Below, in pieces: positions 24,397 through 33,939 of a stretch of DNA of 56,112 nucleotides (its first letter is position 1; every line of letters begins with the position of its first letter). The stretch is taken from contig CAYZAW010000006.1 of assembly GCA_964476505.1 (NCBI GenBank), positions 1 to 56,112 of the forward strand, written 5' to 3'. A model generated the notes under the pieces. The model searched no databases. It was not told the origin of the DNA and saw only the letters and a list, made by a program, of their open reading frames with translations. A program made the position numbers and the translations under genes. The DNA is from CAYZAW01 sp964476505 (lineage in GTDB: Bacteria > Bacillota > Clostridia > Christensenellales > CAG-138).

Positions 24397-25505
24397 TCGG
24401 CTGCCTCCTTCAACTCTTTGTTGCTGCGGAATTTCACCTGATAGTTGATGAAAAACTCGCTGCCCAGGATAAAGAACAGTATGATACCTGTAATCATGCT
24501 GGAAACGTAGTCGTTCAGGTTAAAGCGGGACGCGATCTCGATAGCGCCCTTTTCCAAGAACACTAAGAGCAGCGAAATCAGTATCATCACAAAGCTGTTG
24601 AATTTTGCCAGCCATGCAACGATTATGGCGGTAAACCCGCGCCCGCCGGCGGTGCTGGTGGAAATGCTGTGGCCTGCGCCGGATACCACCATAAAGCCCG
24701 CCACGCCGCAGATCGCGCCGGAGATGGCCATGGTGCGGATGATCACCTTTTTCACGTTGATGGCGGCATACCGGGCGGTGTTTTCGCTCTCGCCCACTAC
24801 GGCGATCTCATAGCCCTGCTTGCTGTACCGAAGGTAGATGTAAACGAGGAACGTTAGGGACAGCACGATGATCACGTTGAGGCCGTACATCTCTCCGAAC
24901 ACCGGCGGGAACCAGCCCATTTTGGTGGAGGAGTTGATGATGCCAACGGAGTTGCTGCCGTAGGGGTTTTCCCAAAGGGATACGAAGTATGCCGTCAGCT
25001 GGATGGCGATGTAGTTCATCATCAGGGTAAAGAGCACCTCATTGGTGTTCCACTTTGCCTTGAAGATGCCGGGCACCGTGCCCCAGATACCGCCCGCCAC
25101 CATGCTGGCGATGAACATGATCACGATCAAAAGCCAAGAGGGAAGCTGCCCCTTACCAAGGTAGATCATGCACGCGGCGGCGGCAAGGCCGCCCATTAAG
25201 ATCTGCCCCTCCGCGCCGATGTTCCAGAACTGCATGCGAAAGGCCGGGGCTAAGCCAACGCCGATGCAAAGAAGCATCATCGTATCGCGCACGGTGACCC
25301 AAAGGCGCTTGCTGGTGCCGAACGCACCCTCAAACATGGCGCCGTAAACCTCCAGCGGGTTCATCTTCACGATGGCGTAAATGATGATGGAATTGATGAG
25401 CAGCGCCGCTAAGATCGCGATGCCGCGAATGCTCCAGGAATGCAGCCGGGAAATGCTGCTGCGGCGGCTGATGTGTATCAGCGGTTCCTTGCTAGTTGTT
25501 TTCAT
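24393..25505 (-). CDS. Nucleoside ABC importer permease (NupP-like)
   Basis: A 370-residue permease of the same family, with a basic N terminus (residues 1-25) and about ten hydrophobic helices. The conserved loop is YEIAVVGESENTARYAAINVKK, matching the coupling region of NupP/YufP. It overlaps both neighbours by 4 bp (ATGA), so translation is coupled across the operon. The two permeases would form a heterodimeric channel for one dual-domain ATPase. Confidence 0.88.
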   Translation of the reverse strand: MKTTSKEPLIHISRRSSISRLHSWSIRGIAILAALLINSIIIYAIVKMNPLEVYGAMFEGAFGTSKRLWVTVRDTMMLLCIGVGLAPAFRMQFWNIGAEGQILMGGLAAAACMIYLGKGQLPSWLLIVIMFIASMVAGGIWGTVPGIFKAKWNTNEVLFTLMMNYIAIQLTAYFVSLWENPYGSNSVGIINSSTKMGWFPPVFGEMYGLNVIIVLSLTFLVYIYLRYSKQGYEIAVVGESENTARYAAINVKKVIIRTMAISGAICGVAGFMVVSGAGHSISTSTAGGRGFTAIIVAWLAKFNSFVMILISLLLVFLEKGAIEIASRFNLNDYVSSMITGIILFFILGSEFFINYQVKFRSNKELKEAAE

Positions 25506-27043
25506 GCCTTTTCCTCCGTGGACTTAAGATGCGTCATCATCAGACCAACCTCTTCCTTCGTGGTGTTCCGGCCCTCTACAATGCCGCTGACCTTACCGGC
25601 GCACAGCACCAGTATCCGGTCGCACAGCTCTAATAACACGTCCAGATCCTCGCCAACGTAGATCACAGCCGCACCGCGCATTTTCTGCTCGTTCAACAGC
25701 CGGTAGATGGTATAGGAGGTATTGATGTCCAAGCCGCGCACGGCGTAGGCGGTCATCAGAAGCGACGGCTCCGCGGCGATCTCACGGCCTACCAGCACCT
25801 TTTGTACGTTGCCGCCGGACAGCTTGCGAACGGGGGTGGAAAGCCCGGGGGTCACCACCTCCAGTTGCTTTACCACGTCCTCCGCCAGCTTTTTGGGGGA
25901 CTTGCGATCCGCAAATATGGATTTGCCGCTTTCGTAGCTGTTTAAAAGCATATTGTCCGTTAAGTCCATGCTGCCGACCAAGCCCATGCCCAAGCGATCC
26001 TCCGGCACGAAGGCAAGGCGCACGCCCATATGCTTGATGTCCTGCGGGGTTTTGCCCGCAAGCTCTTCATGCTGTGCGGAACCGATGGCGGTGTACTGGA
26101 TGGAGCTGCCTGCTTCCACCGGCTGCAAGCCCGCAACGGCCTCCAACAGCTCCTTTTGCCCGCTGCCGGAAATACCCGCAATGCCCAACAGCTCGCCGCC
26201 GAAGGCTTCAAAGCTAACGTTGTCCAGCTTCTTGATGCCGTCTACGTCGATGACCGTAAGGTTCTTCACCACCAACCGCTCAGTATGCTCCTTGGGCTCC
26301 GGGCGGTCAATGTTTAAGGATACGCTACGGCCTACCATCATGTCTGTCAGCTGCTGGGGGGTGGTATCCTTAGTTTGGATGTCTCCAATGAACTTGCCTT
26401 TTCTTAAAACCGCCACGCGGTCGGATATTTCCATGACCTCATGCAGCTTGTGCGTGATGATGATGATGGCCTTGTTGTCCGCCTTCATGTTTTTCATTAC
26501 CGCAAACAGCTTTTGCGTTTCCTGCGGGGTCAACACGGCGGTGGGCTCATCCAATATCAAAACGTCTGCGCCGCGGTACAGCACCTTAACGATTTCAAGG
26601 GTCTGCTTTTCGGACACAGACATGTCGTACACCTTTTTATCCGGGTCAACCACAAATCCGTACCGGTCGCAGATCTCGCGGACGGCGGCATGCACGCCCT
26701 TTAGATCCACCAGCCGGTGCTCGTTGAGCCCCAGAATGATGTTTTCGGCCGCGGTCAAAACGTCTACCAGCTTGAAATGCTGGTGGATCATGCCGATATG
26801 CAGCGTGTATGCGTCCTTGGGGGAGGCAATGGTCACCTCCTGGCCGTTGACGTAGATCTTGCCGCTATCCGGGAAATAGATGCCCGCAAGCATGTTCATC
26901 AGCGTTGTTTTACCGCTGCCGTTTTCACCCAGCAGGGAGAGAATTTCGCCCTGACGGATGTCCAACGAGACCTTGTCGTTTGCAACGACAGGCCCAAAGG
27001 TCTTTGTAATATCGACCATTCGGATTGCTTTTTTCTCTTCCAC
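25502..27043 (-). CDS. Nucleoside ABC importer ATPase with two nucleotide-binding domains (NupO-like)
   Basis: A 513-residue double ATPase of the RbsA/MglA/NupO type. Domain 1 has GENGSGKTTLM, signature MSVSEKQT and Walker B VLILDEPTAVLTP. Domain 2 has GISGSGQKELLEAVAG, in which the Walker A is degenerate as usual for this type, signature LSGGNVQK and MTAYAVRGLDI. The start is GTG at 27043 with GAAAGGA 8 bp upstream. A terminator and a possible internal promoter separate it from the binding-protein gene, so the binding protein can be made in excess. Confidence 0.92.
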   Translation of the reverse strand: MEEKKAIRMVDITKTFGPVVANDKVSLDIRQGEILSLLGENGSGKTTLMNMLAGIYFPDSGKIYVNGQEVTIASPKDAYTLHIGMIHQHFKLVDVLTAAENIILGLNEHRLVDLKGVHAAVREICDRYGFVVDPDKKVYDMSVSEKQTLEIVKVLYRGADVLILDEPTAVLTPQETQKLFAVMKNMKADNKAIIIITHKLHEVMEISDRVAVLRKGKFIGDIQTKDTTPQQLTDMMVGRSVSLNIDRPEPKEHTERLVVKNLTVIDVDGIKKLDNVSFEAFGGELLGIAGISGSGQKELLEAVAGLQPVEAGSSIQYTAIGSAQHEELAGKTPQDIKHMGVRLAFVPEDRLGMGLVGSMDLTDNMLLNSYESGKSIFADRKSPKKLAEDVVKQLEVVTPGLSTPVRKLSGGNVQKVLVGREIAAEPSLLMTAYAVRGLDINTSYTIYRLLNEQKMRGAAVIYVGEDLDVLLELCDRILVLCAGKVSGIVEGRNTTKEEVGLMMTHLKSTEEKA

Positions 27044-27094
27044 GCGTATGATCCTTTCAAGACGGAAATGACAGATACCTTTGATAACACATTC

Positions 27095-27123
27095 AGTTTA
27101 GCATAGTGCGCCGATGGAGTAAA
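27095..27123 (-). promoter_or_regulatory. Possible internal promoter before the importer ATPase
   Basis: TTTACT (27123-27118) and TAAACT (27100-27095) are 17 bp apart on the minus strand, 52 bp before the GTG start. Both boxes match 4 of 6 consensus positions, so the call is moderate. It would drive the ATPase and permeases apart from the binding protein. Confidence 0.45.
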
Positions 27124-27186
27124 CAAAAAATCTTTTATTTGAACAAAAAAATATTTATTAGTAATGGACGCATTTTCTGGTAATAA

Positions 27187-27220
27187 AAAAGGGCGGATAG
27201 CCGAAGCTATCCGCTCTTTT
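27187..27220 (-). terminator. Terminator after the BMP binding-protein gene
   Basis: Read leftward, GAGCGGATAGC pairs with GCTATCCGCCC around a TTCG-type tetraloop, followed by a run of six Ts. It lies 9 bp after the BMP stop codon. Partial read-through would give more binding protein than membrane components. Confidence 0.88.
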
Positions 27221-27229
27221 GATACTGTG

Positions 27230-28486
27230 TTAGTTGAGCTCGGTGATGCCATCGATACGGATATCGAAGCAGGGAGCGCTGCGGAATTCGGACTCATGGA
27301 AGTAACCGTCCGCGATCATTTCAACGCCTTCGTAACCGTAAACGGTGTTGTAGGAGCTGATGGCTTTGTCGCCAACGGTGAAGGTGGAAACGTCGAATAC
27401 GTGACGTGCGCCGGACTTTAAGTCGGCGGTAACGGCATCAACGGCTTCCTGGGTGCCTGCGGCGCATTCCGGCCCAAGCTGGGAGATCATAACGCCATCG
27501 TTTGCAATGGTAGCAGCCAAGTCGGCAGGCATCTGACCGCCGTTGATGGCAACCTGCAGGATCGGCGTGTACAGAGCCACCCAGTTGTTCTGCGCGCTGG
27601 TAAGAGCGGCAGTGGGGGCAGCAGCCAGCATGTCGATGTTGTAACCAACGCTGTAAACGACCTTGCCGCCGTCCTTGGCTGCCTGTACGGCAGAAGGAGC
27701 ACCGGTGGAGTCAGCGTGCTGACCGATGATAACGCAGCCCTTGGAGATCAAAGCGTTGGCAGCCTCGGCCTCGGCAGTGGGATCATACCAAGAGTTGGTG
27801 TACTGTACGTCCATGTGTGCGCCTTCAACAACGGTGCGAACGCCGAGGAAGAAAGCGGTGTAGCCGGAAACCACTTCGGCATAGGGGTAAGCACCAACGT
27901 AACCAACGTAAGGATCGGTCACGGTACCTGCATCCATGAGCTCCTTGAGCTTCATGCCGGCAACAACGCCGGAGAGGTAACGGCTCTGATAGGTGTGGGG
28001 GAAGATGTTGACGGCGTTGGTGATGCGCTCGCGAGCGGCGGTGTCACCGGTGCAGGCAACGAAGATGATGTCGGGATACTCGGCAGCCGCCTGCATCATG
28101 TAGGACTGATGGCTGTAAGAGTCGGAGAAGATGATGTTACAGCCCTGCTCGGCAAGGTCAACAGCGGTATCGTAGCAGGTCTCATCCTCGGGGATGTTGG
28201 TCTTCATGATGAGGTTAGCATCGGGAATGCCAAGAGCCTTGCACGCGCCGGTAACACCGTCGATGTGCGCCATGTCATAACCGGAGTTCTCATCGTGAAC
28301 CAGGATCACGCCAACCTTGATAGCATCGGCAGCGATGGGAGCAAGGTCTTTACGGGGCAGCGGCGTGGCGGTAGGGGGCAGCAGAGCGGGTTCCTCCGCC
28401 TCTGCGGCGGGAGCGGCGGCGGGCTGGCAGGCAGCCACGGCGAATGCCAGAACGAGAACCAGCAACAATGCGATAACTTTTTTCAT
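27230..28486 (-). CDS. BMP family nucleoside-binding lipoprotein (NupN/BmpA-like)
   Basis: A 418-residue surface lipoprotein. The signal peptide ends in AVAAC, with C20 as lipid anchor, followed by an Ala/Pro/Glu linker. The mature part matches BMP/Med purine-nucleoside-binding proteins: KVGVILVHDENSGYDMAHIDG at the N-terminal lobe, then IIFSDSYSHQSYM and a SGVVAGMKLKELM segment. The ATG at 28486 follows AGGAGG; the frame is open 14 codons upstream without a start signal. It is first in the order binding protein, ATPase, permease, permease, the same as Bacillus nupNOPQ. Confidence 0.92.
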   Translation of the reverse strand: MKKVIALLLVLVLAFAVAACQPAAAPAAEAEEPALLPPTATPLPRKDLAPIAADAIKVGVILVHDENSGYDMAHIDGVTGACKALGIPDANLIMKTNIPEDETCYDTAVDLAEQGCNIIFSDSYSHQSYMMQAAAEYPDIIFVACTGDTAARERITNAVNIFPHTYQSRYLSGVVAGMKLKELMDAGTVTDPYVGYVGAYPYAEVVSGYTAFFLGVRTVVEGAHMDVQYTNSWYDPTAEAEAANALISKGCVIIGQHADSTGAPSAVQAAKDGGKVVYSVGYNIDMLAAAPTAALTSAQNNWVALYTPILQVAINGGQMPADLAATIANDGVMISQLGPECAAGTQEAVDAVTADLKSGARHVFDVSTFTVGDKAISSYNTVYGYEGVEMIADGYFHESEFRSAPCFDIRIDGITELN

Positions 28487-28518
28487 GTTGTTCCTCCTAA
28501 GTGAAGATTTGTACATAT

Positions 28519-28547
28519 ATTGTAACACCGTTTTTTCCGTTAAACAA
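28519..28547 (-). promoter_or_regulatory. Promoter of the nucleoside importer operon
   Basis: On the minus strand, TTGTTT (28547-28542) and TACAAT (28524-28519) are 17 bp apart, 33 bp before the BMP start. The leader is too short for a purine riboswitch, so control, if any, is by a protein. Confidence 0.7.
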
Positions 28548-28593
28548 TCATTTTATTAACGAGGGCTTATGGTAACGGGCATAAACATAAGCG

Positions 28594-28622
28594 GAGCCAA
28601 GGCAAGAATACTGCCTTGGCTC
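28594..28622. other. Intergenic hairpin
   Basis: GAGCCAAGGCA and TGCCTTGGCTC form a perfect 11-bp stem with a 7-nt loop, 67 bp after the ATPase stop. There is no T-run in the leftward direction, so it may protect the 3' end of the message or be a weak terminator. Confidence 0.6.
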
Positions 28623-28688
28623 GGAAAAAGGAAGAAAAGGCGGGACGCGGCGCGTGGGGGGGATTGCGCCCTTTCCCGCATGAACGCG

Positions 28689-30335
28689 TTACAGGGTAAG
28701 CGTGCCTGTGGTGATGCACCTGCCGGAGATTCTGTCAAACAGCATAATGGTATTCCCGGAAAATGCCAGCCGCGCGCTGCTGCCTATTTGATAGGTGGAG
28801 CTTCCAAACACCACGCCGGTCAACAGATAGTCGCCCACGCGCAGCTTGATGGTGGACTCCATGCCCGTGGGCATAGCGCCGTAAACCTCGCCCTCCAAGG
28901 GCGCGTCCTCGCGGATTTCAACAAACTCCGGGCGAATGCCTAACACAAAATCGCCGTTTGTAAGCGCCGGTTCCTCGCGGATGGAAAAATCGTCCTCGTT
29001 GACCCGGGCCACATGGTATAAAAATCGCTCGTCCTTATTGCCCTTTTCCACATAGCCCTTTTGCGCCTGCTTCTGCTTGAGCGCCTCCGCACGGGCATCA
29101 TCGTCGGCATCCCGCTGCTTGAACCAGTCGGAAAGAGCAAGGGTGCTGTTGGGGATAAACTTTGCCTGCACGGTATCCAGCATGGTCAAGGATATGCTGC
29201 CGTCTGCTGCCTGCTCTCCGTGCGCATCGATAAAGTTGATGGAGGGGTTGCCCACAAAATCTGCCACAAACAGGTTGTTGGGCGTGTTGTAAACGGTAAG
29301 GGGTGCGTCGTACTGCTGCAATACGCCGTTGTCGATGAGGCAGATGGAGGTGGCAAGCGTCATGGCTTCCATTTGGTCGTGCGTTACATATACAAACGTG
29401 CTGCCCGTTTCCACATGCAGCCGCTGCAGCTCGTACCGCATTTCCAGGCGCAGCTTGGCATCCAAATTGGAAAGCGGTTCGTCCATGAACAGCACGGAGG
29501 GCTCGGGGGCTAGGGTGCGGGCAATGGCAACGCGCTGCTGCTGCCCGCCGGAAAGCTCCGCAGGGTACCTGTCCATAAACATGCCGATCTTCACGATGCG
29601 CGCCACCCGGTGCACACTAAGGTCTATCTCCTCTTTTGTGAGCTTGCGCACAACGGTGGGGGTAACGCCGCCCCGAGTGACTTCATACCTCTCGTTTAGC
29701 GGCTGCCCCTTGGCCTCATGCGCCTTTTTTGCTTCCGCCGCTTTGGCGGCAAGCGTGGAAGATATCTCCTTGGCAGCCTTTTCGGGCTCTGCCGCCTTAT
29801 GCAGCCGGTAGCCCAACAGCTCCTTTGCCGCATAGGAGGAGATAAGATACGTGTCGATCAGCTTCAGTGCGGCCTTTTTCTCGTCCAGCGCGCCCTTTTT
29901 ATCCTTGCATTCCGCAAGCAGGTCGAAAAGCGCGTCGGGCTGTGCCAGTATTTCACTTAGCCTGCCCGCCCGCATGGCTTCAAAATCGATCTCCGGCAGA
30001 GGCTCCTTCACGTTTTCCAAGCCGAAGGCGATGTTTTTATACACCGTCATGTTCGGCCAGAGCGCGTAGTTCTGGAACAGAAACCCTACCTTACGCTTGT
30101 TTGCGGGCACGTTGATGCCAAGATCGCTGTCAAACACCACCGTGTCGCCGATCTCAATTCTGCCGCTGGTGGGCGTTTCCAAACCGGCGATCATGCGAAG
30201 CGTTGTGGTTTTGCCGCAGCCGGAGGGGCCTAAAAGCGTTACGAAGGAATTATCCTCGATGGTAAGGTTTAAATTCTCTACGGCATAAAATTTGCCCCAT
30301 CGTTTGGTTACATTGGTCAGTTTGATCTGCGGCAT
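28689..30335 (-). CDS. ABC importer ATPase with a large insertion in the helical subdomain
   Basis: A 548-residue ATPase of the MalK/UgpC/PotA class. Walker A is GPSGCGKT at 36-43, the Q-loop Gln is Q88, the signature LSGGQQQR starts at 261, Walker B is VLFMDEP at 281-287 and the switch His is H319. The C-terminal 200 residues form the regulatory OB-fold (TOBE) region, itself with a charged segment (about 400-450). The distance from Q-loop to signature is 173 residues, compared with about 50 in the family, so roughly 120 extra residues (about 108-235), helical and rich in Lys, Ala and Glu, are inserted. The ATG at 30335 follows GGAGG. It lies 4 bp after the permease gene. The imported solute is unknown. 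Confidence 0.9.
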   Translation of the reverse strand: MPQIKLTNVTKRWGKFYAVENLNLTIEDNSFVTLLGPSGCGKTTTLRMIAGLETPTSGRIEIGDTVVFDSDLGINVPANKRKVGFLFQNYALWPNMTVYKNIAFGLENVKEPLPEIDFEAMRAGRLSEILAQPDALFDLLAECKDKKGALDEKKAALKLIDTYLISSYAAKELLGYRLHKAAEPEKAAKEISSTLAAKAAEAKKAHEAKGQPLNERYEVTRGGVTPTVVRKLTKEEIDLSVHRVARIVKIGMFMDRYPAELSGGQQQRVAIARTLAPEPSVLFMDEPLSNLDAKLRLEMRYELQRLHVETGSTFVYVTHDQMEAMTLATSICLIDNGVLQQYDAPLTVYNTPNNLFVADFVGNPSINFIDAHGEQAADGSISLTMLDTVQAKFIPNSTLALSDWFKQRDADDDARAEALKQKQAQKGYVEKGNKDERFLYHVARVNEDDFSIREEPALTNGDFVLGIRPEFVEIREDAPLEGEVYGAMPTGMESTIKLRVGDYLLTGVVFGSSTYQIGSSARLAFSGNTIMLFDRISGRCITTGTLTL

Positions 30336-30339
30336 GTTG

Positions 30340-32169
30340 TTAACCTCCAATTCCTTTATCCAAGCTTGCGCCGGTCACCTTATTCACCAGCGCGTTGCAA
30401 ACCAGTATGGTAACGATCAGTATCAGGTTGATACCGCTGGAGAAGGCGTATAAGCCCATCTCGTCAAAATAGTCCAGCGTGGTGGAGAGGATGAACCCCT
30501 GCACGCATAACAGCATAAACAGCGACAGCTCGCGCAGGCACGTCATAAACGGCAACAGATAGCCGCTGATGATGGAGGATTTTTGGATGGGAATGATGAT
30601 CTTCGTCATCCGCTTGAACCACGGCACGTTTTGTATCAGCGCCGCCTCCTCGATCTCCCCGCTCAATTGCAGCATGGAGTTTAACGAGCTGCGGCTGGCA
30701 AAGGGGATGTATTTTACCGCGCCCACGATGATCAAAAGCGTGTAGGTGTTGAACAGGTTTACATACTTGTTGGAAAACAGGATGAAGAACGCCGCGCCAA
30801 CCGCGATGGAGGGCATCAGGTACGGTAAAAACGCCATGCTGTTCACGTAGTTTGCCCAGCGGCTCCGGCGATTTTTGGATACCGCGTAGCCAATCAGCGT
30901 GCCTATGGTGCCTGCGATCAGCGCACAGCACACGGAGATCCAGATGGTGCCGCCGTATGCGTTCCAGATCATTTTGTTGTACAAAATGCCCTGCTGCCCG
31001 TACATGCCGCTTTCGGTGATGTTTTCCGCGGTCGCCCACCATTTGGTGGTCAGATTGGCGATGTTCCCCGTGTACAGGAAGCTGTAATCGCCCGGGTTTG
31101 GCAGGAAGGTTTCAAACGCAAAGGACACGATGGGGAAGATGCTGGTAAAGAACGTCACCACGATCAGGATAATGGCTACCACATACTTGCCCGTCTTCCC
31201 GATGCTGATTTTTGATATCTGCCCGGATTTTCCCGTAACCGTGGTGTAGTTTTTGCGGCTCTTTAAGCTCAACTGGTTGCATAACAGTATCGCTACGCCA
31301 AACACCATCATGATGATGGCAAGGATACTGGCCTCTCCTGTGTACTTGGAGTTCATAGAAACATACTTGGTGGATAATGTTACCAAGCCCAAGTAATGCG
31401 GTACGGGGTAGCTGCCCATGGAGCTTCCGAACACCAACAAAACGGTGGAAAGGATGGCAGGCTTTATCATGGGAAGCGTAATGCGAAACATGGTTTTCCA
31501 TTTGGGCGTATCCAGGATGGTGGCGGCTTCCTCTAGGTTTGCATCCATGTTGCGGAAGATGCCGCCAATCAAAATGTAGGCAAAGGGCGCGTAATGCAGG
31601 CCCAGCACCACTGCGCTTGGAAACAGCCCTTGGCACCACCAGATGGGCATGGTCACGTTGAACACGGAGGCCAATAACCCATTTGCCGTGCCGGTTATGG
31701 CATTGCTGTTGAACAGGTTTTGCCACACCACCGCCAGCGTCCACTGCGGCATGATGTATGGGAAAATAAATATGGAGCTTAAATACTTTCGGTATTTCAT
31801 ATTGGTGCGCGTAATCAGAAACGCAAACGCGCCGCCAAATAATATAGAAATAACGCATGCAAGCGCCGCTAATGCGATTGTATTTAAAAGCGGTGTCCAC
31901 AAATTCGTTTTAGCCAGTCTGCTGGTAAATAGATCCGCATAGTTCACAACGGAATATCCGGAGGAAAGCCCGGTCAAATGCTCGTCGATGGTGCCGGGGT
32001 GGATGGCAAAGGTGTCCTCCACGATGGCAACGATGGGGGCTACGGTGGTAACGGTAAGCACGATGCCAAGCAGCAGCAGAATCACGTTCTGCGGCTTGGA
32101 AAAGAAGGTTTTTAGCTTGTTGAAAAAGATGTTGCGGGGATTGCGCATGGCAATGGATGATTGTTGCAT
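30340..32169 (-). CDS. Fused ABC importer permease (two MetI-like domains)
   Basis: A 609-residue permease in which two binding-protein-dependent transport domains are joined in one chain, as in FbpB/ThiP-like iron, thiamine or phosphonate importers. EAA loops are visible in each half: EEAATILDTPKWKTMF and, later, EIEEAALIQNVPWFKRM. About twelve helices are predicted. The gene is followed after 4 bp by the ATPase and preceded by the binding-protein gene, so a complete importer is encoded. The fusion means one polypeptide forms the whole channel. The solute class cannot be fixed; iron-, spermidine- or sugar-phosphate-type ligands are all possible. Confidence 0.9.
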   Translation of the reverse strand: MQQSSIAMRNPRNIFFNKLKTFFSKPQNVILLLLGIVLTVTTVAPIVAIVEDTFAIHPGTIDEHLTGLSSGYSVVNYADLFTSRLAKTNLWTPLLNTIALAALACVISILFGGAFAFLITRTNMKYRKYLSSIFIFPYIMPQWTLAVVWQNLFNSNAITGTANGLLASVFNVTMPIWWCQGLFPSAVVLGLHYAPFAYILIGGIFRNMDANLEEAATILDTPKWKTMFRITLPMIKPAILSTVLLVFGSSMGSYPVPHYLGLVTLSTKYVSMNSKYTGEASILAIIMMVFGVAILLCNQLSLKSRKNYTTVTGKSGQISKISIGKTGKYVVAIILIVVTFFTSIFPIVSFAFETFLPNPGDYSFLYTGNIANLTTKWWATAENITESGMYGQQGILYNKMIWNAYGGTIWISVCCALIAGTIGTLIGYAVSKNRRSRWANYVNSMAFLPYLMPSIAVGAAFFILFSNKYVNLFNTYTLLIIVGAVKYIPFASRSSLNSMLQLSGEIEEAALIQNVPWFKRMTKIIIPIQKSSIISGYLLPFMTCLRELSLFMLLCVQGFILSTTLDYFDEMGLYAFSSGINLILIVTILVCNALVNKVTGASLDKGIGG

Positions 32170-32222
32170 GGATGATCCCTCCCAAGAGAAAAGGTCAGAA
32201 CCGGGTGAAACGAACGGATGCG

Positions 32223-32244
32223 GGAGGGCGCTTATACGCCCTCC
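32223..32244 (-). other. Intercistronic hairpin between binding protein and permease
   Basis: GGAGGGCG and CGCCCTCC form a perfect 8-bp stem around CTTATA. Leftward it is not followed by a T-run, so it is more likely an mRNA stabiliser or pause site, which could keep binding-protein message more abundant than that of the membrane parts. Confidence 0.55.
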
Positions 32245-32297
32245 TCACGATCCGATACAGTGATAATGTAGTGTGTTAGCGTTACGCCATCCAGCGC

Positions 32298-33710
32298 TTA
32301 CTCAGCGGCAGGCGCGTACTTGGTGAGCATTTCGATCCAGCTGCCAACGGTGAATGCAACGGATGCGCAGTAGCCGGGGTCTTCCAGAACCAGTTCGCCG
32401 GTGGTGGTCCACCAGTCGTAACCGCGGTCGTTCTTGCAGTCGAACTCGTTCACGCCTTCCACGTAGCCGCCCTTGCCGTGGTTATAGGTGGTTTCTATGG
32501 AGGTGGCGACCTCGGGGTTGGAGGAGTAACCGCCCATGTCTTTGCCCCAAGCGGAGAAGCCGTTCTCGGTGCAGGTCATGTAAGCGATAAAGGCGCAAGC
32601 CGTCCAAGGCAGGGGGCTGTTCTCGGTCACGAACAGGTAATGGCAGTAGCCGTAGCCGCCAATGCCCTTATAGCCGTCCTGATACGCGGCAACGGTCACG
32701 TTCTTCTTGGATACGCCGTCGGACTCCTCAACGGAGCGCAGCTTGGAGTAGACCAGAAGGCCAAACTGATCGGTAGCGGAGTCGGTGACCAGCGTGTTGC
32801 AGATGGGGCCGTCGTCCGTCTGGGCGTTGTAGCTCTCTACCCACAGCTTGATCCAAGCCAGTGCGTATTTGCCGTCAGCGCCAAGGCCAAGGTCGGCGGC
32901 ATCTGCTTCCATAGCGTCGATGGTGGTCTTAAAGTACGCCTGCTTGGTGGCGTCCAGCGCTTCATAGGCTTCCTTGAGCCATGCGGCGTAATCGTCACGG
33001 GTGAGCATATACAGGAAGTTCTTGCCTACGATCTCGGAGTCGATGTCCATGTACAGGCCGTGCGCGTTCTCCCCAACGAAATCCCAGCAGTTGGTGAAGG
33101 CGGCAGTGCCGGTGCTGTTGAACATGAACACCTTGTTCAAGGTTTGCAGCGGCAGGAAGCCCACATATTCGTCGGCAGTGGTGCCGTTGGCGTTTGCCCA
33201 GTCAAGGGGTACAAAGGTATCCAGGATACCGGTGTTGACCATCTTGCTTTGGATCTGGTTGCCGTCCTGGATAAGGGTCATGGCATAGGTGCCAACGTCC
33301 TTCAGAGAATCTGCGGTCAACTGATCGAAGATCTTGTTGTTCTTGGGCTGCTGCCAATCGTACTCCATGGTGTAGTTGGGGTCGATGGTCTGCAAATACT
33401 CGATGAACAGCGGAAGCGCAGTTTTGCCGCGGCTGGAGTTGCCAACGCCGTAGAAGGTAGCCCCGTTGGACTCCTCAATGGCTTTCTTGGCCAGCTCTTC
33501 CAAGGTCATGCCCTCGGCTTCCTTGATGATCTGCTGGGTAGCCGTTAGGTTCTCAACAGGCGCTTCGGGTGCGGGAGCTGCTGCGGGAGCTTCGGCGGCA
33601 GGCGCTTCGGCTGCGGGCGCTTCGGGCGCGGGTGCGGCGGGCTGTGCGGCGCAGGCAACAGCGGTAAACACCATAGCCAGTACCAGTAACAATGCTGTGA
33701 GTTTCTTCAT
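32298..33710 (-). CDS. ABC importer solute-binding lipoprotein
   Basis: A 470-residue lipoprotein with lipobox TAVAC (C20) and a linker of about 30 residues built from repeated APEAP/AAEAP. The mature region has the two-lobe look of periplasmic-binding-protein type II families used with FbpB-like permeases (GNSSRGKTALPLFIEYLQ; NTGILDTFVPLDW; ENSPLPWTACAFIAYM). The ligand is not evident. AGGAGG lies 11 bp before the ATG. It heads a three-gene importer operon; no near-consensus promoter was found in the 229 bp upstream, only weak candidates. Confidence 0.9.
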   Translation of the reverse strand: MKKLTALLLVLAMVFTAVACAAQPAAPAPEAPAAEAPAAEAPAAAPAPEAPVENLTATQQIIKEAEGMTLEELAKKAIEESNGATFYGVGNSSRGKTALPLFIEYLQTIDPNYTMEYDWQQPKNNKIFDQLTADSLKDVGTYAMTLIQDGNQIQSKMVNTGILDTFVPLDWANANGTTADEYVGFLPLQTLNKVFMFNSTGTAAFTNCWDFVGENAHGLYMDIDSEIVGKNFLYMLTRDDYAAWLKEAYEALDATKQAYFKTTIDAMEADAADLGLGADGKYALAWIKLWVESYNAQTDDGPICNTLVTDSATDQFGLLVYSKLRSVEESDGVSKKNVTVAAYQDGYKGIGGYGYCHYLFVTENSPLPWTACAFIAYMTCTENGFSAWGKDMGGYSSNPEVATSIETTYNHGKGGYVEGVNEFDCKNDRGYDWWTTTGELVLEDPGYCASVAFTVGSWIEMLTKYAPAAE

Positions 33711-33939
33711 GTTTGATGTTCCTCCTATACAATTTGCCTTTTTGGATGCGTAGTGTTACGCAAGATCAGATGTGTTCCATACGATCTGTTTTCATTCTAT
33801 CGGTGGGGGAAAGCGGTTAACAGATGACAAAACTGCGAAATCTTTCGTGATTCAGACGACTTTTTTTACGAATACGATTTCGCGGCAGATCATGTGGTAT
33901 ACTGTGTTCCAGTAAATCGTGTTCGCTTGCGGAGGAATT

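Noticed and set aside
28487..28570. Purine riboswitch before the nucleoside importer
   Set aside because: The start point is only about 25-30 bp before the gene, too short for the aptamer, and its conserved loops are absent.
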